This document shows positions 42,649-54,800 of a stretch of 64,000 nt of DNA, piece by piece (position 1 is the first letter of the stretch; each line of letters begins with the position of its first letter). The position numbers and the translations under genes were made by a program. Below the pieces are notes generated by a model. The model was not told the origin of the DNA. It ran no database searches and was given only the letters and a program-made list of their open reading frames with translations. This DNA comes from Hormiphora californensis (Eukaryota > Ctenophora > Tentaculata > Cydippida > Pleurobrachiidae), in the NCBI GenBank assembly GCA_020137815.1, contig CM035351.1, forward strand, positions 7,499,315 to 7,563,314, read 5' to 3'.

Positions 42649-43429
42649 GACACATAACAGGGGGAGGGGCGATAACAGACTCGATTATATACAGAATACA
42701 GTTTGATTAGGCAAGAGCAGGCTCTTCCCTAGTAATCTACACAGCCATGTAAATTATCAATTATGTAAATTATCAATTATGCCTAGATGTAAACTCTAAA
42801 AGTCAAGATAACATAAGGTTGTGCCAAGTTTTTTTATCATATTATATTTTTATAAATCTTTTGACGATCAGTGTGGCGAGGAAAGTAGCTATAGAGCCAT
42901 TGTTTACTAAATCAATTACTTAACTAAGTTAAGTTAACTAAATCAATTACTTAACTAAGTTAAGTTGACTAATTGATTTATTACTCCGCCCTAGTTCCTA
43001 CTCATAGGTTGGTTCAGATTGTTCCAGAGGTTTACAGGGAGAGAGAGGGTCGAATTAGACTGTCGAGCAAGACTGAGACATGTACAGAATTTATGTAAAT
43101 ATATGTTTGAATTTATTACACAACGAAATTGTTCTTATCATATTTCGACGGCGTAAAATTTAAAAAAAATGAAATTTGCGAAATTTTGTACGCGCAAAAC
43201 TAAAAACGCGCATACATAAGTTCAACGCCGCGCGGCAAGAATTGAATTGCACTAATATATATAAAAATTTAAAAAATGTGAGAGCTTGTTTTGAAAAGCG
43301 CTGCCTTATCCCGCTATTGGGGGCCAGCAACGTTTGCCAAGAGCTTGTTTAAATTTTTGAGCTGAATTTTTTTTGCAAGTCCCTCCTTGTCTCTGCCCTT
43401 GCCTCCCGACTCCCAGTGCTTCTCTAGAC
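42649..43429. other. Intergenic TMEM17 to sulfotransferase
   Basis: A 34-bp imperfect tandem of taactaagttaagttaact/aatcaatt words lies at 42905-42980. AT-rich DNA follows, then a copy of the dispersed core repeat at 43294-43340 (aaaagcgctgccttatcccg...gccagcaacgtttgccaa). No gene seen. Confidence 0.5.
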
Positions 43430-45584
43430 ATGTCAGATGATGAATCTTCATTTCCACTGCACCGCTACTACAAACATAATGGATACAGGGGTATCAGTAT
43501 CCCCACTTTCACCTCCGAGAAGGCTTACAAAATTGTCGAACAAATGGAAGCGAGGGAAGACGATGTTCTGATATCGACATACAGCAAAAGTGGAACAACT
43601 TGGCTTCAGAATATTGTCTACCACTTACTAGGTTGCCCCCAGGGTCCGATGGAAAAACTAACCGATGTTGTCCCTTGGCTCCAATGCAAATTAATTTGAG
43701 ATATGCAAATTAATTTGAGATATGTCCCTAGGATGGCGGAACCGCCCGTAGGGGCAGTCCCAAGCTATGACGACGATGGAAAAGCCCAAGAAATCTTCAA
43801 GTATAGGAGAATGTTTGGGTAGTACGATGAGAAGTACACTGTTTAATGCAATGAGTGATGTAATGTTGGTAAAGAAAGGAACTCTGAATCGTCAAAGCGA
43901 GCGAGAAGCGATAGAGGATTTACTAAAAGAGATCTTGGAAAAGGATACGGAGGATAATGAGCGTCAATATATTGAGGAAGCACTACCACTAGATTACAAG
44001 TTGAAGGAGTACAATGCAGAAAGACTCCAGGCTATCACTAAGAAACTCTGTCGTCACATTCTCCAGTTAGGGAGGGAAATAGGGAATGAGAAACGATTGT
44101 GTGAAACTAAGATGAAGAACTATGAAAGTGCTAGAACGAAAGAACGCCTGCAACTGGAGGACTGTAATAGGAAGCTGGAGGAGGTACAGAAAGAACTTAG
44201 CACGTTCAAAGAAGAAGTCGACAAGCATCGGGTAGCAAGGATTGCATTGCAAGGGAAGCTGATAGAAGCACAAAATAGTTTGATTGAAGTACAAAAAGGT
44301 GAAAACAACTCGATGTCAGAGTCTGTCCAAAAGCAGTTGCATGACTACTCCAAGGTCCTTGTACAGAATTGTTCAGCTGCTATTGCTCCATCTCGCCTGA
44401 AGGAAGCATGGAAGAAGGCGACAGTTTCCTCTCCACCAACTGAAAGAACAACTCCGGATAGAAAGCTGAATTTGGTTATATTTGGGCTCCCAGAAACCAC
44501 TGCCAGGGCTACTGATCATGAAGTTCAGGATATCTTTGCTGAGCTAAATGAGAAACCTGTCGTAACCTCCACAAAGCGGGTTGGCCTAAGGACTGATGAC
44601 CGAGCGAGACCTGTTATCGTCACCCTTGAAAGAAGGGAATCCTTGCTGCAGCTTCTTCGGAAAGCAAAGCAGCTGCAGAGTTCAGAGAAGTTTTCATCCG
44701 TTTTTCTCTCTCCCGACCTATCACCAGACGAACAGCGAGAGCGGAAATCTCTTGTTGATACTCTGAAAGAACTAAAACGAGATAATCCGAATGGACGTTA
44801 TTGGATTAGTAAGGGGGTCATTAAATGTGGCTAAGTGAACTCTAACCATTGAATTTTAAATCGAAAGGACTATCCAAATTGCCCACAAAAAGGGGCGTAT
44901 ATGTATGCAATGTATACATTTTTAGATTTAATAATAATAATAATAATCCAATGCGATCACGAGAGTGAGAAATGGCAGAGAATGTTCAATTTTAAGAGTC
45001 CTAGGATTTTTAAAACTCACGACTTTTATAGTTGGCTACCCGAGCAATGGAAAAATACACGTTTGATTTACTGCTATCGAAACCCAAAGGATTGGGCTGT
45101 TTCTCTGTTCCACCACTTCAAAACTTTCGAAATGGACGGGGAGGCAAAAATGGCGGACTTGACTTTCCCAGAATTTGTATCCCAAATCTGTCAACAGAAG
45201 CATGTCTGTCCATACGGTTTGTGGGAGGACCATGTTCTTGATTGGAAGGCGCAGGAAGGAGCTGATAACATCCTGTTCCTGACCTTTGAAGACATGGTAG
45301 AGAACATGGAGAGAGAAATTAGGAAAATAGCAATCTTCCTGGGCGTCGATCTTACTCCTGAGCTTCTAGAGAAAGTAATGCACGAAGGAAACTTTGAAAC
45401 CATGAAAAATAACGGAGCAGTGAACTACGGATGGGTCAAGGGTGTCCAAGAACGTCCATTTATTAGGAGTGGTAAAGTGGGTGGCTGGAAGGAGTGGTTT
45501 TCTGAGGAACAAAGTAAAGAAATGGACGAGGTAATTGCTAAAGTTGAATCAGCTGGCGGTCGGGTTAGATGTACTTTGGAGTAA
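43430..45584 (+). pseudogene. Cytosolic sulfotransferase (SULT1-type), interrupted by a retrotransposon
   Basis: Transfers sulfate from PAPS to small acceptors. The ATG at 43430 begins a frame with STYSKSGTTWLQNIVYHL, the PAPS 5'-phosphosulfate loop, which breaks at codon 86. The frame resumes at 44955 and runs to 45584, with FKTHDF, IYCYRNPKDWAVSLFHHF (3'-phosphate site), WKEWFSEEQ and a plausible C-terminus. The two parts, 258 and 630 bp, fit end to end without an intron to make 295 residues, the usual SULT length. The gap is exactly the element at 43688-44946, bounded by a short target duplication, and it has no splice sites at its edges. This copy therefore cannot make the full enzyme unless the insert is somehow removed. 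A pyrimidine-AG (cttctctag) lies 2 bases before the ATG. Confidence 0.85.
43688..44946 (+). mobile_element. ORF1-only non-LTR retrotransposon inserted in the sulfotransferase
   Basis: The insertion is flanked by tccaatgc (43680-43687 and 44947-44954) and ends in (taa)n just before the right copy, typical of LINE-type insertion. It carries one intact ORF, 43767-44834, 355 residues: a coiled coil (about residues 85-190), then an RRM-like and C-terminal region as in LINE ORF1 RNA-binding proteins (RKLNLVIFGLPE near 230; SVFLSPDLSPDEQRERKSL near 310; GRYWISKGVIK at the end). There is no endonuclease or reverse transcriptase, so this is a half-LINE that must be mobilised in trans. The left end has a doubled atgcaaattaatttgagat word. 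Confidence 0.85.
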
Positions 45585-46040
45585 AACTTTGCCTGGCTCG
45601 ATCCTGTTTCACCGCACAAGTATAACTAAAAACAATTAAATCGTTGATATTAAATCTCATAAAGTTTCTAGAATCTAGATAATATATAATACATTTTTGT
45701 CTTGGTATATTGTTGAGTGTAACGTTCTAAGTAGGTTTTTAACTCTTTACATAGTTATCCTGTATTTGTATATCTTGTGTCTGTATATTAAAGTCGAGTG
45801 TCGACTCAGGTGTTTCTGTATATAATAGATCTAGATTGCAATTTAAAAGTCTTGTAGTTTCAATCGTTTCCATAAAGCCCAATTTACAATACCATCCCTG
45901 TATTATCAGCTATGACAAGTATTGAAGCCTCTTCTCCTCCTTCTTGTATCCCTCATTAAGTGTTCCTCTACCTACTGAAATCTTCGATAATCTCTTGAGG
46001 GCGAGTCAGTGTTGGACATCCAGACTCCGCTCGGTACTCC
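45585..46040. other. Sulfotransferase 3' flank / upstream of the acyltransferase gene
   Basis: AT-rich. Several weak polyadenylation-like words (aattaaat near 45635; tattaaag near 45787). The first exon(s) and signal peptide of the acyltransferase should lie here or further upstream but could not be fixed. Confidence 0.4.
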
Positions 46041-49000
46041 GTGGCACACCACATTCTAACTTCAGATCACATTGATGATATTGTAGGAGTTATAAAACAC
46101 TTCAAGAGTAATACAACAGATGAATCAAATCAGTGTGCTCACAAGATTGCAAACATCTTTGAGAGCTTGGAGACCACCAACCGAATGGAAGGAGTTAAAT
46201 GTAAGATCACGATTATATATGCCTGCTGGTAGAACTAAACTTAGGCCTAAATAGCAGATAGCACAAATATGAGCAGGAATAAAACGAATATTGTAAATTG
46301 TAAAATATCGTTTGATGATATGATGTTCTGTATAGATCGATCACGAAACTCTAACACAAGTTAACTGATACTCCCTTTTAGTTATCGATGCGCTTGGTAA
46401 ACCGCCCAGTGGACTGCTTAGTGGTAACACGGTTCTGATGGGTAGTTACGATAGTTGTGCGGATATCAACAACACAGACCACCAGTGGTACAAATCCTGT
46501 CACATCTCCGCAACTGGTGTTATTGTGAGTTGTGATCTCTAACTTTGTGAAACATCCTCAATTTTTGTAAGGACTACCATTCCCAACATTGGGGATCACT
46601 CTCCTTTGTTTGAGTGTTTTCTACAAAGATGATACCATTGTCACCCCTAGCCTGACCACTGACCACTGTCCCTCTCCCCCAGGCGACTAAAGAATACCTG
46701 CCCCTAACCTGGACAGTGTGTTTTCCAGCTGAGTGTCGGGGAGGTAACTACACTGACCTGACTAGGAAAATTCTGGCAGTGATCAATAGAGAACCCTACC
46801 TGTTCTACATACCGGAAACTACCATAGCAACTGATTGCCAAGAGGACACCGAACTGGTAGTAGGGTCATATGTTGCCATAGCCCTCATTGGTGTTGTGGC
46901 TTTTATGGGATTTGTAGGGACCCTTTGGAAACCGGTTGTGGATCTTGTGGAGTCATTCAGGAGTAACAAAGACCTCCAGGTTAGACCTGATTAGTAGGGT
47001 GATCCAATCGTTCTCAGTATATCGCTTTGACGCTGAACAGTGTCACTGTCAGTTAAACTCCGCCACAGAACCAAACTCCCAGAACTACATATAACACTGT
47101 GACATATCTCTCACTCCCAGAACTATAACACTGTGACATATCTCTCACTCCCAGAACTATAACACTGTAACATATCTCTCCCCTCATCAGGTGCTGGTTA
47201 ACAGCGGGGAAGTGGGTGAAGAAGATGAAGAGATTGTAGAAGATGGTAGAACACCCCCTCCAGATACCTCACAGGGGAAGGATTTCATACCCCAATCTAC
47301 CTTGGGTAAGAGTGTAGCTAGTGGACTGGCTGGCGATCAGCTGAATGAAGCTGGGCAATAAGTTCAGTGAGTAGGACACAACACACTCCTTTTACCATCC
47401 TTCTGAGCCCAACTATCCCATATATCCAATATCCTATGACAACTATCCCCATTTCCCATGATCAAGTCAAGTGTTTATCCTCCATTTCCCAAGTTCAAAG
47501 AAGGTCTCTCCCCAGGTCTTGTGTTCAACAGTTTCTCTCTGTCCCGCACCTGGGAGGCACTTCTTGATACCACTACAAAACCTGGTCAGATTCTCTGTCT
47601 AAACGGAATCAGGGTCCTCAGTATCAACTGGGTTGTACTGGGGCACCTTTATCTAATTGGTCTCGGTGCAGCAGGTACTAACTTTAGATCTGTTACAAGA
47701 TGAATGTCTTTTTAGCAGGAAATTTAATAATAGGGTTTGGTAGCTTAGTGGTTTATAGCTCCGAGCATGTCTCTCTGGAGGTCCCTGGTTCAATTCCCGG
47801 TCAAACCCAGTATTTTTCGATTTTTTTCCCTATTTAATTCTTGCTCTGAACTCATTATTCAGGAAATGTAACCGTTATAACTAGGACTCAACTCGTGTGA
47901 GCTTGTTTCTAGAATACCTACGTCGTGTTTTAGGGGATATAGGGAATGTAGGTGACATATACCGTAGTTTTTGGCACACATTTACCTGGAACGGTCTGCC
48001 CTCAGTCGACTCTTTCTTTCTTATGAGGTCCCACTATAATAGTATCACGTGTAATAATTTAATGTAACTGTTATGATCACATGTGTAACTAAATGTTCTA
48101 TTATATTACAACTAGCTGCAACTAGGGCTGAGCTATACGTCGTGTTTTAGGGGGTATAGGGGATGTTGTTGACATAGTATACCGTGGTTATTGGCACACA
48201 TTTACCTGGAACGCTCTGCCCTCATGTCGACTCTTTCTTTCTTATGAGGTCCCTGCACTAGTATCGCGTGTAACTGTTTTTTGATCGCATATAACTAAAT
48301 GTTTAACTTAATGTGTGAACTAAATGTTCAACTAATATATGTTGCTGGCTGATTTTGATTTGTTGTCATTCAGATTATACCAATGCGTTACCGATTTGGC
48401 AGCGATGGTCAATGGAAGTTGTCTACAATGGATTGCCTTCAGTCGATACCTTCTTTTTTCTCAGGTGCAGCTGCATCCCATATAATATCTTTGTATGTGT
48501 GTGTGATAGTGTTTTTATGTTTGAGTACGGTGTCCCCTCCCTCCCCTCTTATATCTCCTTTCCTGAGATGATCCTCACCCAGAGTGCATCGTACTCAAAA
48601 CATAGCTATGTGTAAGAAAACCTTCTATCGCTTCACTTCAATAGAACTTTCTGTTTTCAGCGGATTCCTAGTTTCCCTGTTGTTGAGCAAGGAGTTAGCC
48701 CGAAAAGGAGGAACGTTTAACATTGCAGCGTATTTTATACACCGCTATATTCGGTTAACAGCCCCATTCCTCATCGTTACCATGGTAACAGGATTCCTGC
48801 TGCCTGTTATCGTTCGGGGACCCTTCGAGACAATTCTCAAACCGGTAAATTCCCAGCTCCCCAGGTGCGAAACACTATCAACCAGTTATCCCATAATTTA
48901 TTATAAACCCCGCTGTATATTCTCAGTTGTTACAATCATGCCAAGCCTACTGGTGGACGAACCTCCTGTACCTCAACAACTTCATACCCTGGTCCAAGAT

Positions 49001-50561
49001 GGAAATCTGTGTGGGGCACTCCTGGTACCTGTCCAATGACTTCCAATTCTATGCTGTCGCACCTATCTTCATCTACCTTCTCTACAAGTCCCCGCGGATA
49101 GGTGGGTAGGGAAGTGTTGGCTGGGTAGGGAAGTGTGGGCTGGGTAGGGAAGTGTGGGCTGGGTAGGGAAGGGTGGGCTGGGTAGGGAAGTGTTGGCTGG
49201 GTGCCAAGTGGGACACAGCTCGTCCCCTGATAGCAAGTATCTCATGACCAAGTTCACTTGTTATCTTTCGACTTTCATCCACCACACGCACGACTATAAC
49301 AGGGCACATGCCTTAAACAAGTACAAGTTTTACTCCTTCCCCATTTAAATATAACCAGTGTTGTACAATTACAACCTTCTCTTCTCCAGGTGTATCAGTC
49401 ACGCTGGTAGCCTTGGCGGGGAGCTGTATAGCAGCAGGGGTCCTGTCATGGATACACAACTTTACAGCCACAGTCATCCTAGAGTAAGTGGGAGTTGCTT
49501 TACAAGTTCAAATTATGGCCCGTGTCCCTCCCCCTAACCAGAATATGAACAACTTGATGCTAATCAACATGTCTCCCCCATATCAGGGTGAATGCATTTG
49601 ATGACTTCAGAATGATGTACATCAAACCCTGGATCAGGATCCCACCCTATCTAGTTGGTGTGCTGGGCGGCTGGTGGACTTTCAAGAATCTTGACAGCCT
49701 TAAACTTTTCGTTGGGCGCCTCAGAATGGTAGTTTGACATTGTGTGGCTCACATCGTATCGTATCCCAGAGTTCGGTAGATCAAGTTTAATACAACTTTG
49801 AATTGTAGTTGTGTGGATTAACTAAATCTTTACCCACCATGCAGGGCCAGAAGTTGCTGTTGGGATCTGCAGTGTGGCTAATAACATGTACTATCCAGTA
49901 CTGGATCGTGTTCGGGCTTCACTCCCAGATGCTTCATAAGCTAGGTATGTAAGTGTAGTAGGTCTGTTATTCATTGATATGATATTGCCAACTCTGTCGG
50001 TTAGTTGTTAAATTCCAACTAATTTATCTCTGCTAATGTACCACATCTTCCTCAGCTGGTGAACCCCAAAGTCACATAGCAGGCACTCTCTACGAGACGT
50101 TTGCTAGGACCTCTTGGGCTGTGGCCCTCCTCCTCCAAATACTGGCCTGTGAGACTGGTCTGGGTGGTGTTATTAACACCCTGCTCAGTTGGAGGGGATG
50201 GATCGTCCTCTCTCGACTCACCTTCGCAGTATATCTTCTCCACTACTCACTAATCCAGAGTTATGTGGCACAACTCCGACACGCATTCTTCTATAGACCT
50301 GATTATGAACTGGTAAGTTGTTGAGACAACATCTATGTTCCATTTTTTGTCTGGGGTACTGAGAGAGAGAGGGTCGAGCAACACAACTTTATTACTAGGT
50401 GTTTATTGTCAATAAATTATTGACCAACTATCAATCTAATTCTCCCCCAGGCGGTTCTCTATATTGGGTTCCTTGGAGTCACCTATGCAGTTGCCTCTCT
50501 TCTGTTCACTCTAGTGGAGCAGCCTGTTGCCTTCTTAGAGAAGATCTTCTACAGAAGATGA
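46041..50561 (+). CDS. NRF-6-type multipass acyltransferase (acyltransferase 3 family)
   Basis: Homologue of nematode 'nose resistant to fluoxetine' membrane acyltransferases. Exons: about 46066-46200, 46382-46524, 46683-46979, 47191-47305, 47516-47674, then one of 47934-48027 or 48374-48464, 48661-48844, 48927-49101, 49390-49483, 49587-49728, 49845-49944, 50056-50312 and 50451-50561. All phases agree. The N-terminal Cys-rich NRF domain (IDALGKPPSG, GSYDSCADI, CFPAECRGGNYTDL) is followed by about ten membrane segments with family words: INWVVLGHLYLIG, FFFLSGFLVSLLLSKEL, YWWTNLLYLNNF, HSWYLSNDFQFYAVAP, YIKPWIRIPPYLVG. The initiating exon and signal peptide were not found. The last exon ends VEQPVAFLEKIFYRR. 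Exon 6 occurs in three tandem versions (see separate entry). Confidence 0.88.
47733..47808 (+). tRNA. tRNA-like gene or tRNA pseudogene in an acyltransferase intron
   Basis: 76 bases. GGGTTTG pairs with CAAACCC as acceptor stem; TAGCTTAGTGG matches the A box and GGTTCAATTCC is one base off the B box. A T5 run (47813) and a T-rich stretch at 47820 could terminate Pol III. Against a functional tRNA: one mismatch in the anticodon stem, one in the T stem, and no U at position 33, so no reliable anticodon. A pseudogene or SINE head is possible, but no other copy is in the window. Confidence 0.5.
47934..48464 (+). repeat. Three tandem versions of acyltransferase exon 6
   Basis: 6A 47934-48027 and 6C 48374-48464 both enter in phase 1 and leave in phase 2, and both are open. 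6A reads GDIYRSFWHTFTWNGLPSVD and 6C reads PIWQRWSMEVVYNGLPSVD before SFFLM or TFFFL. 6B 48151-48248 is a close copy of 6A with +3 (tag) and +1 (tcatgtcgac) insertions, so its frame is lost. Intron text around 6A and 6B is also duplicated over about 220 bp. Either 6A or 6C would complete the protein; using both would keep frame too. Confidence 0.8.
49101..49203. repeat. Minisatellite at the donor of acyltransferase exon 8
   Basis: The exon ends GCGGATAG|gtgggtagg. The intron then repeats a 19-bp unit (tgggtagggaagtgtgggc and variants) about five times. The GGGTAGGG words resemble the donor itself, so the array probably grew from the donor region. Confidence 0.8.
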
Positions 50562-51815
50562 TAGGACATTGTTTTTGTAGTGTTGTAATAGTGTTTTTTA
50601 GTGTAGTAGTGTTTTCGCCTATCGGTTGTTATCGGTGATGTAGCAATTTTATCTGTTTGTGTGTGTGAAGTTCAGATTTTACTCTATCTCGGAGTTTCCG
50701 AGGTGGATTGATTTAGTTAATTTTGTTTGAACAGAGGTTTCAGTTTTGTTTTCTGATTTTTGTTCTGAAGATGTTTTGATCTCATACCAATTTCTAATTT
50801 TGTAAATCCCGTCTATTTTGCTTCCGAACGGTAAACCAACTAGATGACCTGATAACAGGTATCTTGTGAAGTACTGGGTCTGTTTTACGCTGGGATTCTA
50901 CCAACATAAATCAGTATATCTGGGAATCATGAATCATCAGTAATCCTGGCCATGATCTAATGCACCCCGCTGGCCTCTATCTAATCTCAGTTCTCGCGGT
51001 CTAAATCTGTAGACAGCGAGTGATGTAGACGTAGGCGGCGGTGACAGAGAGATGGACTACCTCGCGCGCAGCCTACACACAATGTCATGTGACCTGGTAA
51101 AGATAGCTGCTAGTGCTGACAAGGAATTCAGGGTCAGAGATCACGTACGCGTCGTCGGTCGTACATACAACAACATATAAGGTTGGCTGCCGGATTGGTT
51201 GCAATGATACGGGAGCACTCGGGTACGTCTGATCATATGCCATAATACCACATGTTTCTATCATATTTCACACAGCGATGAGCGATACTAAAAATGATAT
51301 TCCTCGATTATCTTCAAATTGAATTAATCAGCCGCAATATGTCACCCATTGCCAGTAGCACTCTCCATCCAAAAGTTTAATACAATAATAAACAGTCTTG
51401 GTTTCACGTCTATCAATAAAGGTGTATTTTAAAACGGAATTGTGAACATTTTGTGACACTCAAAATCATCAATGAAAGTCCAATTTCAGAATAAAATTTA
51501 GAATAAAAATTAAGATTCACACATCACCAGACGAAGTGAAGCTTGGAAGTTTTGACATGCCGCAAGTTACGTGAAACCAGTCACCATTTCTTAGTTGTTT
51601 AGTCAACAAGATTTAATTAAAAATTAATCGAAGATCACGAACATAAGGTTCTTGGGAGTTTTGGTAAAATTATTTAAAAAATCAGCGCCAATCAACATCA
51701 AAAGTATTAAATCAGTTCCAATAAAATAATAAAGAGTGGGTGATGAACCTAAAATTAAATCACTGAATGACTGTTATAGCTGCACTGTCTCTACTGATAG
51801 GGCTGTCCAATAAAT
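50562..51815. other. Gap between convergent genes
   Basis: The 3' flanks of the acyltransferase (+) and DENND5 (-) genes. AT-rich from 51240 onward, with aataaa-type words (e.g. 51728-51733). No exon or repeat array seen. Confidence 0.45.
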
Positions 51816-54800
51816 TCAAGTGACACTCTGTATAATACTCATATCCACTGCCACATCCAGCTCCTCTAAGATATGAAGCAGACCCACCATCTGATCAAAC
51901 TCATCATCATGTTTAAACACACTGCTATTATCGTAATACTTCTCTGCTGCAAGAGATTGTCCGATCATATAAATCCACCTCCGCAGCATTCTCTCCTTGA
52001 CCCCTACACAGAGGAGGGTTTGTAGTTTACCATCCAGACCGACACTCTTAGAGGAGGGACGTTCCAGGCGTAGTACCCACTCCATGAAGGTCTTTATGGC
52101 GGGTTGGTCGGGGTGAGAGCTAGCCAGTCGTGATACCTCCTCGTAAACCTGTGGGAGAGAGATATGGAGGGGTGGAAATAGTTCTAGTTGATGGGTAATG
52201 TTCGAGCGAGGAGGGGGAGTTATTACATGCCAACCGAGAGGGGTGTAATTACCTGTAGGATTAGTTCCCATGGCAACACAGGCCCTCGGGTAAACCTGGC
52301 GATGGGCTTTAGACCTGTAGACAGGATAAGTCGAAGGGCAGGAACCAATCCCTGGGGACCACATAATAAGTTCACCTCTCCACGATCTGTTATAGAAAAG
52401 GATATCATTTGTTTGGAGCAGATAGATCATGACATATCCGACTTTAGGATCCGATTTAATTGGGCATTTGGTGTTTACTATCCGGGAGATGGAAAGAAAG
52501 ATATGTTGCTCTTACACGTACTGTTAGGTGATGCTCCCTTGTAACACCGTTTAACCAGTGCATTGATGGAGGTAGCAAGTAACTCTTGGGCTCGCGATGA
52601 GTTCACTGGGCTGCTGACATCTTGCCTCAGAGGTCCTACAGAGAGAGGGAGATGAGGGAGTTACAATACTGTACGTGGTTGTTGAGTAAGGGGAAGAGTA
52701 CGTGGTGGTATTATAGGGTGGGGTTAAAATGGTACGTGGTGGCGTTATAGCTGTAAAGAGAGAATGCTCCATTTCCAGAGACATGTGTCCTGTTCAACAT
52801 ATGGAGATTTAGCGGCCGCTATAGCCTATAGTACAGGTACACGTTCTGTATGTGTTTTCTGAAGAAGGTCAAATCAAACTGACCACTAGGGATATTAATA
52901 ATTTCTATGTTTCTAGAACACCCATGTAGTGGCCAACAATGTGGCAGGAGCTGACTGACATGGATCAGGGAACTGTGGCAGCATAGCAAATACAGACAGC
53001 AGTCTGCTAGCTAAAGAAGGGCACAGAGAAACAGCAGCTATGTAAAGGGGCAATATACACCACGAGGTACAAAGGTCACAGCGGGGACTGAGGGCTAGAG
53101 AAAGTACTACACAGCGGATATACTGAGAGAAGCTGCTTACCCAGGAAGGTTACATCGTCCCGAGTAGGAGAGGGGCTCTCAACTGTGATAATATACACAT
53201 CAATCGAATAGAATTAGTTTAGTATTCTCAGATCATACTGACACACTCATAACACGTAACAGAAATGTATGTTTTAATACATGCCGTCCAGGCCAAACAG
53301 GGCCAGTAAATCGACCCTGTTCAGCATCAGAGCGGTATTTAACTTGGTTACTTACGTTTAGAAGATCGTAGAGCTCTGTATTCAGAGCGAGATATCCTCT
53401 CACCAATCAACAACCTCTCGATACTCCCGTCCAAATTGTTTCTGAAAGTGTAGGGGTCCCATGAATAACTTTGCGGTTAATAAATATCATTACTATTCTG
53501 CCATTTACGAGCGTAAATGGGTGACTTCGTAACTAACATTTCAACTTGGTTATGTATGAGAATCAGTAGTCAGTACGTGTTTTTAAACATACACTAAGCT
53601 GTCATCAAGAGTGTAAACATGCACACTGTATCCAAACATTATGAGTACACTCTCTTACTAAAGCCGCACAGACAGTACCCACAAACCAACTCAAATTGTG
53701 ATCATAGAATTTCCGCCAAACCAAGAAATAATGTGAACTCACTTGCTGAGCCAGTACCCGCACCGGAAGAGGGTACAGTGTCCAGTAAGAGCGTTCTCCA
53801 CTAGGATGTGGTCCAGCAGCCAGCCCGGGGAGTACCCGCTGTTATCATGCCCAACTCTCAGGGACCTCAACTCCCCCAGGTTCCGGGTCTATAGATGGGG
53901 TATTGATCTTCAGTAATCACATGAGATCAGATCTAGATATTAGATATATGCAAAGGTTGCATTTCAAATATCCAGATACTTTTGTTTTCACATCACCACC
54001 ACACGAGCTGCCCCATGTCACGTGGTGGTTCCTAAATCCTATATTTACCTCAATATTGACGACGTTCTCTCCCCTGGGTAGGGTATAAACCCCGGTATCT
54101 CCCTTATCCCCAGAGAGAAGCAGCCAGGTATTGGCAGTTGTTTGAGCGTAGAACTTCCCACTTGTCAGTAGGTATATTCGGTACTGAATAGCTGGATAAG
54201 AAGAGTGGTTTAGAACAGGAAAAGGGGGAATTCGGTCACATAGCAAGTTCATCTCATTCAGGCAGCCAATCAAGATAAAATCACTCTACAGCTACTAGTA
54301 TCTTGCACTAAACTGCATTATGGCGCGGTTAATTCTCTGATAAGATACCCGTTACCAATGCCTATAACACAAGTGTAAGATCATGCTCAGCTCTACCTAT
54401 GGCAGGAAAAGAGGATGTGAAGCAGAGGAAAGGCACAGCACTCAGTGTGTAGAGATACTTTATAAATGGGGCCACCTTCTCTTCCTCTCTGAGGAAGGCG
54501 TAGTCCTTGTAGGTTCTAGATAGAGCTGCCGGGTCTGAAGTTAACAGCTCCATGTACTGGTGGAGACACTGCTTCTCAATGGAGAGACGAATCCAGGCCC
54601 TAGCCCGCCCTGCATCCGTCCTGAGAGAGGTAGAGATATATGGTTAATACATTACTTGTTAACGTGGCAGAAAACAAGACTGCTAAAACCTAAACAATGG
54701 TTAGTAATACCATCCTATATACCTGATCATGCGGATGTTTTTGATGTTCTGGATGTCATGATAGAGCCCCTCAGAGGGAGTGAGATCCCCGGGTAACCCT

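Noticed and set aside
47070-47190. Another acceptor duplication (three ctcccagaactataacactg units)
   Set aside because: The units lie upstream of the real acceptor (ctcatcag at 47190) and do not contain exon sequence; an ordinary short tandem repeat.
47312-47361. Stop of the acyltransferase at GGGCAATAA
   Set aside because: A good donor (gtaagag) at 47306 ends the exon earlier and joins in phase to 47516.
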